DNA from: Candidatus Nanopelagicaceae bacterium
Lineage (GTDB): Bacteria > Actinomycetota > Actinomycetes > Nanopelagicales > Nanopelagicaceae
NCBI GenBank assembly: GCA_947489825.1
Contig: CANLFL010000011.1
Span: forward strand, 1-13,282
Direction: 5' to 3'
DNA length: 13,282 nucleotides
A model generated the notes under the pieces. It was not told where the DNA came from. It searched no databases and worked only from the letters and a program-made list of their open reading frames with translations. The translations under genes and the position numbers were made by a program. The number at the start of each line of letters is the position of its first letter. Position 1 is the stretch's first letter. Below are positions 6,336 through 13,282 of the stretch, piece after piece.

Positions 6336-7070
6336 TTATGGTTTTATATCTAAAGCTTTACGTAGATTAAACAATTCACCGTCATTGAGGTCTCGCCATC
6401 GCCCAGGCGGTGTATCACCCAGGCTGATCGGACCGAAGTTGGTGCGGATCAGCCGCATGACCCGGACATCAACTGCCTCCATCAATCTGCGGATGATGTG
6501 GTATCTACCCTCGTGGATGCTGACCTCGATCCACTGTGGTGAGAGGTGCTTGAAGGAGAGGACCCGTCCCATGCCATCTTCGAGCTCGATCCCCTTCAGA
6601 AGAATCTTCTCGACCCCTGGGGCCAGAACGCCTTCGAATTCGATGATGTAGCTCTTAACTAAGCCATATGAAGGGTGGGTCGCTCGGAAGGTCAAATCCC
6701 CGTCATTTGTGAGCAGGATCAGACCTTCAGAATCCTTATCGAGGCGTCCCACATGAAATAAACGCTCCTTTCGGAGGTCTATAAAGTCGGCTAGTGAAGG
6801 GCGGCCTTCTGGGTCAAACATGGTGGACAAAACACCCTTTGGTTTATGAAGTACTAAATAAGACTTAGTCATTGAGACAGTAATTGTCTCATTATCAACC
6901 ATTACTCTAACCAGAGCTGGGTCAAACTTGGCTCCAAGCTCTCTAATGATGTGTCCGTCGACCGAGACTCGACCATCCATGATGAGCTCATCGGCTCCCC
7001 TGCGTGAGGTGACACCGGCATCGGCAATAATTTTGTTCAGGCGTAAGAGACTCATATTCAGGCTATCCAT
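6336..7070 (-). CDS. rluB: Pseudouridine synthase, RsuA/RluB family
   Basis: 244 residues from ATG at 7070. The N-terminus is an S4 RNA-binding domain (LLRLNKIIADAGVTSRRGAD onward, ending DGRVSVDG, about residues 8-39). The catalytic domain contains the signature GRLDKDSEGLILLTNDGDL with the catalytic aspartate at about 111, and the C-terminal GRYHIIRRLMEAV motif typical of the RsuA/RluB/RluE/RluF group. It should isomerise a uridine in rRNA; the position (23S, as for RluB) is inferred from family and from the scpA-scpB-rluB order (Rv1709-Rv1711). The start is uncertain: ATG 7070 and ATG 7055 both suit the family, and the frame extends back to GTG 7142 through a part that looks like leader. 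No strong Shine-Dalgarno supports any of them. Composition inside the gene is uneven, with a very AT-rich stretch at about 6841-6900. Confidence 0.92.
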   Translation of the reverse strand: MDSLNMSLLRLNKIIADAGVTSRRGADELIMDGRVSVDGHIIRELGAKFDPALVRVMVDNETITVSMTKSYLVLHKPKGVLSTMFDPEGRPSLADFIDLRKERLFHVGRLDKDSEGLILLTNDGDLTFRATHPSYGLVKSYIIEFEGVLAPGVEKILLKGIELEDGMGRVLSFKHLSPQWIEVSIHEGRYHIIRRLMEAVDVRVMRLIRTNFGPISLGDTPPGRWRDLNDGELFNLRKALDIKP

Positions 7071-7122
7071 TCTCGACAGTCTTAAGGGTGTGAAGATGCG
7101 CCCCTCATGGGCGTCTATGCGT

Positions 7123-7152
7123 ACTTTACGCCAGGACCACACCTTTAGGCAA
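7123..7152 (-). promoter_or_regulatory. Candidate promoter for the pseudouridine synthase gene
   Basis: On the minus strand TTGCCT (7152-7147) and TAAAGT (7128-7123) are 18 bases apart. Transcription would begin near 7116, giving a 45-60-base leader that can form a small GC hairpin (CGCCC and GGGCG arms around 7100-7114). The gene may also be read from the scpAB transcript, whose last gene ends at 7178. Confidence 0.35.
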
Positions 7153-7177
7153 AAGGGGTCCGGCGGAAAAAGGCTAG

Positions 7178-7729
7178 TTACTCTGTCAAACTCTCGAGAA
7201 TCTCATCAAGCCCGTCAAGATCAGGCAGGTGTGGAGCCAGTGGTGAGAGATCATCGAGCGAGTTTAACCCTAGACGCTCTAGGAAGTAGCTGGTCGTCTT
7301 ATACAAGATCGCCCCAGTCTCATTTTCGACCCCATACTCCTCGACAAGACCTCGTGTGACTAGGGTCTTCATGACAGCCTCGACATTGACCCCGCGAATG
7401 GCTGAAACTCGGGCTCGTGAGACAGGCTGGCGATATGCAATAACAGCGAGAGTCTCAAGGGCAGCCTGGGTGAGGCGATTCTGCTGCCCATCGAGGACGA
7501 ACTTCTCGACGGCGGTCGCACAGTCTGGGTGGCTATAGAAGCGCCATCCCCCATTGATCGCCTTGAGCGCAAATCCTCTATCGTCGTAGCTCCCCTGCAG
7601 GCGCTCCAGCGACTCCTTAATCACATCAACTGTCACCTCAAGAACGGTGGCAAGAGTGAGTTCAGTAACGGGCTCATCGACGACCATAAGGATCGCTTCG
7701 ATCGATCTATCAACTTCTACATTAGACAT
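7178..7729 (-). CDS. scpB: Segregation and condensation protein B
   Basis: 183 residues from ATG at 7729. ScpB is the kite subunit that binds ScpA and completes the SMC-ScpAB condensin. The two winged-helix domains are visible: the N-terminal VDRSIEAILMVVDEPVTELTL region, and the C-terminal region with the family hallmark LTQAALETLAVIAYRQPVSRA and then IRGVNVEAVMKTLVTRGLVEE. The strongly acidic C-terminal tail is common. A GTG six bases upstream (7735) is in frame, but GAGGG stands 5 bases from ATG 7729 and suits the ATG better. The start overlaps the scpA stop by 8 bases, so translation is coupled. The gene order scpA-scpB-rluB is the common one. Confidence 0.96.
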   Translation of the reverse strand: MSNVEVDRSIEAILMVVDEPVTELTLATVLEVTVDVIKESLERLQGSYDDRGFALKAINGGWRFYSHPDCATAVEKFVLDGQQNRLTQAALETLAVIAYRQPVSRARVSAIRGVNVEAVMKTLVTRGLVEEYGVENETGAILYKTTSYFLERLGLNSLDDLSPLAPHLPDLDGLDEILESLTE

Positions 7730-8585
7730 TTTCACCCTCTACTGTCTCGTCTATCCCTAACACTGGTAGATCAAATTCATCTGTGATCTCAACATCGCCA
7801 TCGGCCGATCCCGTCCAGCTGATCTGGAGCTCTCCCAGGGCGATTACCTGGTCAAATCTCAGATTACCCTGGCGGTAGAGATCAAGAAGGGCCAGGAATC
7901 GAGCGACGACCACCATGGTTGAGTCGGCATCGTGGCAGAGGCCGCGAAAACTCATGGTCTTGGAGTGACGCAGGGCCTCTACGACGAGCTTAGATTGCTC
8001 GCTGACGCTCACTAAGGCCGTGTAGAGGTGCTCAATGCCCACAACAGGAGGAGATTTAGGGGTCAGCACACGCTCTGCGATCGAGGCAAAGCGCTCTGGT
8101 CCTACACCTATGAGAACTTCTGGCAGAAGGGCAGATAACGCGGCATCGAGGGCCACCACACGAGGGAAGGCCTTATCGGCCGCCTCAATCATGGTCTGGA
8201 AGGAGGCTGCGATCTCCTTAAATGCCCGGTACTGCAAGAGTCGGGCAAAGAGAATGTCGCGAGCTTCAAGGAGGGCTAGATCTTCCTCATCCTCAACCTC
8301 GCCACTTGGAAGCAAGCGGGCGGCCTTAAGGTCAAGGAGGGTCGCTGCCACCACGAGGAACTCAGTCGCTTGATCCAATTGCCAACCCTCACCCGAGAGC
8401 TCAAGTCCACGGATGTAAGAGATAAATTCATCGGTCACAAGGCTAAGCGAGACCTCGGTGATGTCGAGCTTGTGGCGGGAAATTAGCTGGAGCAGAAGGT
8501 CAAAGGGGCCATCAAAATTTGAGAGGTGGACGCTAAAACCGCTCTCAGGAGCGATATTTTCAGCTGTCTCTATCGAAATATCCAC
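7722..8585 (-). CDS. scpA: Segregation and condensation protein A (kleisin)
   Basis: 287 residues. ScpA is the kleisin that bridges SMC head domains and binds ScpB. The N-terminal family signature FSVHLSNFDGPFDLLLQLI (17-35) and KLDITEVSLSLVTDEFISYI (39-58) form the SMC-neck-binding domain; TEFLVVAATLLDLKAARLLP follows (about 74-93), then an acidic linker EVEDEEDLALLEARD. The C-terminal winged helix is at about 200-265, with FLALLDLYRQGNLRFDQ. The start is GTG at 8585, with AAGGTG about 6 bases upstream. It faces parA across an 88-base divergent gap. No SMC gene is in the window. Confidence 0.96.
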   Translation of the reverse strand: MDISIETAENIAPESGFSVHLSNFDGPFDLLLQLISRHKLDITEVSLSLVTDEFISYIRGLELSGEGWQLDQATEFLVVAATLLDLKAARLLPSGEVEDEEDLALLEARDILFARLLQYRAFKEIAASFQTMIEAADKAFPRVVALDAALSALLPEVLIGVGPERFASIAERVLTPKSPPVVGIEHLYTALVSVSEQSKLVVEALRHSKTMSFRGLCHDADSTMVVVARFLALLDLYRQGNLRFDQVIALGELQISWTGSADGDVEITDEFDLPVLGIDETVEGENV

Positions 8586-8616
8586 GAGGGCACCTTACTT
8601 CTTTTTCAACTACTAC

Positions 8617-8646
8617 TTGCCGATACACGCAGCACACGCGTAGAGT
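8617..8646 (+). promoter_or_regulatory. Candidate promoter for the parA cassette
   Basis: TTGCCG (8617-8622) and TAGAGT (8641-8646) are 18 bases apart in the divergent gap between scpA and parA. Transcription would start near 8653, and a good Shine-Dalgarno (AAGAGG, about 8660-8665) precedes the parA TTG start. The promoter for scpA must also lie in this 88-base gap, so the two could be co-regulated; I could not pick a clear scpA -10 box. Confidence 0.4.
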
Positions 8647-8673
8647 CACCGCCGATAGAAAGAGGTTTCTCGC

Positions 8674-9558
8674 TTGAGCGCTAAATCGACAAAGAACGAG
8701 GATGTCGTCACCACAGCTAGCCTAACCGGCAAAGCTGTGAAGACATTTCCCACCCCTGCTTTGATCTCAGAACACGGCAATGCACGCGTGATCTCTATCT
8801 TCAATCAAAAGGGTGGAGTCGGAAAAACTACGACAACAATTAATCTCGGTGCCGCTCTTGCCGAACTCGGTCGTCGCGTTCTTCTCGTCGATTTCGATCC
8901 TCAAGGTGGTCTCTCACTCGGTCTTGGAGTTAATGCTCACACCCTGCCACTTGAGAACACCGTCTATCACGCGCTCATGGATCCTGCCGCTGATATCCAA
9001 CAGATCGTGTTGAAGTCTTCCGTTGCCAACCTCGATTTCCTACCAGCTAGCCGAGACCTTGGTGCCGCAGAATCTAAGCTTCCATCTGAGATTGGTGGTC
9101 AGCAATTTCTTAAGCGCGCTCTAGCGACATTACGTGATGATTACGATGTCATTCTAATCGACTGCCAGCCAACAATGGGTCAACTCACAGTCAACGCTCT
9201 CGTTGCATCAAATGATGTAATCGTTCCATTGCAGTGCGAATACTTTGCCCTACACGGATTTATCGAACTGAGTGGAAATATTGAGAAGGTAAGAAGCTTC
9301 CTCAATCCAGATCTCAAGCTCATCGGGATTCTTGCCACCATGTATGACCGAAAGACTCTCCATAATCGCGAAGTTTTAAAAGCAATTTTAGATAAATATC
9401 CCGACGATGTATTTGACACCATCATTGCAAAAACAATCCGTTTTTCAGAGACCACTGTCGCCGGAGAACCAATCACCAGTTATGCATCATCATCAGGAGG
9501 CGCAGCGTCATATCGACGTCTTGCGCGTGAATTAATTGCACGAGGAGGCGCACAATGA
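8674..9558 (+). CDS. parA: ParA/Soj-type chromosome partitioning ATPase
   Basis: 294 residues. The deviant Walker A motif KGGVGKTTT (46-54) with both lysines, VLLVDFDPQGG (69-79) and the Walker B-like VILIDCQP mark a ParA/MinD-family ATPase. About 38 non-conserved residues precede the fold. This is the Rv1708-type ParA found beside scpA in Actinobacteria, distinct from the parA next to parB at the origin; no parB or parS-like site is visible here. Its exact task is not well defined; ATP-dependent dimerisation and non-specific DNA binding are expected. TTG at 8674 is chosen because AAGAGG lies 8 bases upstream and no better start precedes the conserved fold. It overlaps the next gene by 4 bases (ATGA). 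It runs opposite to both the scpA block and the pyrG-ald-xerD block. Confidence 0.93.
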   Translation: MSAKSTKNEDVVTTASLTGKAVKTFPTPALISEHGNARVISIFNQKGGVGKTTTTINLGAALAELGRRVLLVDFDPQGGLSLGLGVNAHTLPLENTVYHALMDPAADIQQIVLKSSVANLDFLPASRDLGAAESKLPSEIGGQQFLKRALATLRDDYDVILIDCQPTMGQLTVNALVASNDVIVPLQCEYFALHGFIELSGNIEKVRSFLNPDLKLIGILATMYDRKTLHNREVLKAILDKYPDDVFDTIIAKTIRFSETTVAGEPITSYASSSGGAASYRRLARELIARGGAQ

Positions 9559-9962
9559 CACGTAGAGCGAGCTTGCCAGGAGCAGATGAACTTTTTAAAC
9601 AAAATAGCCCATCACTGAGCGCTGTGCGTGAGGTGGCATCCGATACTTCTGCTCCCGCTGCAATACCTGCAACAGCACCTGCTCCCAGAGCAAAGAAAGG
9701 TGTTCGTTCTATTCCACGACGCCGAGTTGTAAGTGTTGATAAATCTCCATCTGGACGCGAACGTCATGATGAGAAAATTACTGTCTACCTATCCCCCGAT
9801 GAACTCTTTGATCTTGATCAAGCACGCCTCTCACTCCGTGGAGATCTAGGACTTGCCGTTGATCGTGGTCGCATTGTTCGCGAATCTATCGCTGTCATCA
9901 TTGCCGATCTTGAGCAAAAAGGTGATCAGAGCATTCTTGCTCGCAGACTTCGCGGTATCTAA
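9555..9962 (+). CDS. Small basic protein with ribbon-helix-helix-like C-terminus, putative ParA partner
   Basis: 135 residues. Residues 1-72 look disordered: an Ala/Pro-rich stretch (33-46) then a very basic one (RAKKGVRSIPRRR, 45-57). The C-terminal part reads HDEKITVYLSPDELFDLDQA (71-90) then a helix with VDRGRIVRESIAVIIADLE (102-120), resembling the strand-helix-helix layout of ribbon-helix-helix DNA-binding proteins. I recall similar small proteins directly after scpA-linked ParA in Streptomyces and relatives, usually annotated hypothetical; that is memory, not a search. ATG at 9555 overlaps the parA stop (ATGA) and has GAGGAGG about 7 bases upstream, so it is coupled to parA. A role as DNA-binding partner or ATPase stimulator of ParA, as small RHH proteins do on plasmids, is inference. 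Confidence 0.8.
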   Translation: MTRRASLPGADELFKQNSPSLSAVREVASDTSAPAAIPATAPAPRAKKGVRSIPRRRVVSVDKSPSGRERHDEKITVYLSPDELFDLDQARLSLRGDLGLAVDRGRIVRESIAVIIADLEQKGDQSILARRLRGI

Positions 9963-9965
9963 ACG

Positions 9966-10895
9966 CTAACGTGCCCGCGGGTGCGCACTTCTATAGCTCT
10001 CTTGAATCCTGTCGATTGTGACTAGCGTGTAAATTTGCGTTGTTGTGACTGATGAGTGCCCTAAGAGTTCTTGCACCACGCGAATATCTGCACCACCATC
10101 GAGTAAATGTGTTGCATAAGAATGTCTAAATACATGTGGGCTCACTTTCCCCTCTAAACCACACGCGTGTGCTGCTTGCAGAACGATACTCCACGCACTC
10201 TGGCGCGAGAGCCTGCCACCACGCGAATTAAGAAAAAGAGCACTCTCATTCTTTCCACTTTTACTCGCAAGTGCCGGCCTTACACGAACCAAATAATTAT
10301 CTAAAGCTGTCAGGGCAAAGCTTCCAATCGGCACGATGCGTTCCTTTGCGCCTTTACCTCGTAATTTGATTGTTTGGATCAACTCATTATCGCTCTCAAC
10401 CTTGGCTAGATCATTGATATTGATCCCAATAATCTCTGAGACTCGACCGCCTGTGGAATAGAGCAACTCTAGGAGCGCCACATCACGAAGGGATGTGGCT
10501 TCACTTAGAGACTTTGCACTCTCTATCAGCGATGCGATCTCGTCAATTGTGAGAGCCTTTGGCAATTTTCGGGCAACTTTATGAGATGAGATCTCCCCCG
10601 TTGGAAGATTGAGATCATATTCACGTGCGCAATAAATCAGAAAGGATTTAACAGCTGAGTTGGTTCGATTGATACTGCTTATCGCTAGCGAACGATCTTT
10701 TAACCACACCTCAAACTCAGATAACGTTGCCGCAGTTATATCTGAAATCTCCAAGTTTTGATTCTGTAAAAACTCCATAAGGTATCTGAGATCTCGTCCG
10801 TAAGAGCTTAATGAGTTCTCAGAAAGCCCACGTTCAATACGCAAGTGATCGATAAATGACGAACGTGCAAGGTTGGTATCGAGTTTAGTAACCAT
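9966..10895 (-). CDS. xerD: Tyrosine recombinase XerD
   Basis: 309 residues from ATG at 10895. The N-terminal SAM-like core-binding domain (about 10-95) contains FIDHLRIERGLSENSLSSYG. The catalytic domain has the full set: R151 in STGGRVSE, K181 in LRGKGAKER, H254 and R257 in SPHVFRHSYATHLL, H280 in LLGHSS, and nucleophile Y289 in TTTQIYT. XerD with XerC resolves chromosome dimers at dif; the housekeeping location near pyrG, scpAB and parA matches Rv1701 rather than a mobile integrase. Actinobacterial XerD is usually 300-315 residues. A TTG at 10907 would add four residues. The start overlaps the ald stop by 11 bases, implying coupling. Its 3' end is 3 bases from the oppositely oriented RHH gene. 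No dif-like site was recognised. Confidence 0.95.
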   Translation of the reverse strand: MVTKLDTNLARSSFIDHLRIERGLSENSLSSYGRDLRYLMEFLQNQNLEISDITAATLSEFEVWLKDRSLAISSINRTNSAVKSFLIYCAREYDLNLPTGEISSHKVARKLPKALTIDEIASLIESAKSLSEATSLRDVALLELLYSTGGRVSEIIGININDLAKVESDNELIQTIKLRGKGAKERIVPIGSFALTALDNYLVRVRPALASKSGKNESALFLNSRGGRLSRQSAWSIVLQAAHACGLEGKVSPHVFRHSYATHLLDGGADIRVVQELLGHSSVTTTQIYTLVTIDRIQESYRSAHPRAR

Positions 10896-11967
10896 GAGCT
10901 TGTGCAACAGCTGGATACATCACTTTTCCATCGTGAACATTGAGACCAGCGGCTAGAGACTTATCTGCCGCCGTGGCTGCTTGCCAACCAAGATTGGCAA
11001 GTGCGAGTGCGTAGGGAAGAGTCGCATTGGTAAGAGCATATGTAGAAGTCACAGGGACCGCACCAGGCATATTGGCTACGCAATAAAAAATCGATTGATG
11101 TACCTGGAAGGTTGGTTGCGCGTGAGTGGTGGGTTTTGAATCTTCAAAGCAACCACCTTGATCAATAGCAATATCAACCAGAACTGATCCGGGTTTCATC
11201 GTCGCAACTTGGGCGTTGCTCACCAGCTTCGGAGCCTTCGCGCCATGGACAAGAACAGCTCCAATGACTAAATCTGCACTCTTGAGTTCGCGGTCAAGGG
11301 CGTGAAAAGATGATACGAGCGTCTTAATTCGCCCTCCATAAATAGTGTCGATATATGCAAGGCGAGGAAGCGAGCGGTCAACGATCGTTACATCTGCTCC
11401 CATTCCCATAGCAATGACAGCTGCGTTAAGACCGGCTACTCCCCCACCAATAATTAGAACTTTTGCAGGCGATACTCCAGGAACTCCGCCCATAAGGACG
11501 CCTCGGCCACCATTGGGTCTCTGCAACGCACTAGCTCCCACTTGTGCAGCTAAGCGACCAGCAACTTCTGACATCGGAGCTAATAAAGGAAGCGTTCCAT
11601 TGAGCTCAACAGTTTCATAAGCAATCGCTGTTGTTCTGCTAGCAAGAAGCGCATCAGTACACACTTTCGATGCAGCAAGGTGTAGGTAGGTAAAGAGAAT
11701 TTGATCCTTACGAAGTCTCGAGTATTCAACTTCAATCGGCTCTTTTACCTTGAGAATCATCTGCGCCGATGCCCAAATCTTTTCGACATCATCTTCAATA
11801 GTTGCCCCGGCTGCAATGTAATCAGCATCGGTAAGTGCTGAACCTAACCCTGCATCCTTTTCAATAACGACTGTGTGGCCTGCACGAACGAGTTCTGCAA
11901 CACCTTCTGGCGTGAGGGCCACTCGCGATTCATGAACTTTAATCTCTTTAGGAACACCTACAAGCAT
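10885..11967 (-). CDS. ald: Alanine dehydrogenase
   Basis: 360 residues. It catalyses reversible NAD-dependent conversion of L-alanine to pyruvate and ammonia. Residue numbers agree with the characterised M. tuberculosis enzyme: R15 in KVHESRVALTP (substrate), K75 in LKVKEP (catalytic), H96 in YLHLA (catalytic), the NAD-binding GGGVAGLNAA (174-183), D197 at the ribose-binding strand end, and the DIAIDQGG block with D269. The C-terminus (NMPGAVPVTSTYALTNATLPY) is also typical. ATG at 11967 is 3 bases after the pyrG stop, with AAAGGA about 8 bases upstream formed by the last codons of pyrG. Cotranscription with pyrG and xerD is therefore almost certain. It occupies the place where mycobacteria have a Nudix gene between pyrG and xerD. 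Confidence 0.97.
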   Translation of the reverse strand: MLVGVPKEIKVHESRVALTPEGVAELVRAGHTVVIEKDAGLGSALTDADYIAAGATIEDDVEKIWASAQMILKVKEPIEVEYSRLRKDQILFTYLHLAASKVCTDALLASRTTAIAYETVELNGTLPLLAPMSEVAGRLAAQVGASALQRPNGGRGVLMGGVPGVSPAKVLIIGGGVAGLNAAVIAMGMGADVTIVDRSLPRLAYIDTIYGGRIKTLVSSFHALDRELKSADLVIGAVLVHGAKAPKLVSNAQVATMKPGSVLVDIAIDQGGCFEDSKPTTHAQPTFQVHQSIFYCVANMPGAVPVTSTYALTNATLPYALALANLGWQAATAADKSLAAGLNVHDGKVMYPAVAQAHGY

Positions 11968-11970
11968 GAG

Positions 11971-13282
<1,312 letters not shown>

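Overview
The window is an almost gap-free piece of bacterial chromosome, most likely from an actinobacterium. The evidence is conserved neighbourhoods. The BFN/DUF151, FtsR-type MerR, GarA/OdhI and GcvH genes follow the order known around Rv1829-Rv1826 of Mycobacterium tuberculosis. The ScpA, ScpB, RluB-type synthase and Cmk/Der genes, with ParA, XerD and PyrG nearby, follow the order around Rv1699-Rv1713. Short intergenic gaps, moderate G+C and single short operons would suit a streamlined freshwater lineage such as Nanopelagicales (acI), but that narrower placement is inference. The standard genetic code fits every gene. No tRNA, rRNA, insertion sequence, CRISPR array or phage gene was seen.

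Layout on the minus strand, in transcription order from the right edge: pyrG (5' end outside the window), ald and xerD form a tight cluster at 13282-9966. It meets head-on, 3 bases apart, a two-gene plus-strand cassette at 8674-9962: a ParA-type ATPase and a small ribbon-helix-helix-like partner. From the divergent gap 8586-8673 the minus strand resumes with scpA, scpB and an rsuA/rluB-type pseudouridine synthase. A 275-base AT-rich gap (6061-6335) carries three TATCGATA palindromes. Then come aroH, tyrA (ACT-fused), a cmk-der fusion gene, pgsA and gcvH, ending at a hairpin/T-tract terminator. A new promoter then serves garA, ftsR and the BFN-domain gene, which runs off the left edge.

By theme: scpA/scpB (SMC partners), parA with its partner, and xerD concern chromosome organisation and segregation. 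FtsR links to division control. aroH and tyrA catalyse consecutive steps from chorismate towards tyrosine. pyrG and the Cmk half of the fusion belong to CTP/CMP metabolism, while the Der half serves 50S ribosome assembly and the pseudouridine synthase modifies 23S rRNA. gcvH (glycine cleavage), garA (switch at the 2-oxoglutarate node) and ald (alanine/pyruvate) concern carbon-nitrogen balance.

Most of the window is housekeeping. I see no convincing undescribed defence or mobile system. The features most worth a second look are the AT-rich repeat-bearing gap before aroH, the two competing start signals of aroH, the reversed parA/RHH cassette, the altered GarA phospho-site region and a sharp G+C step between gene blocks.
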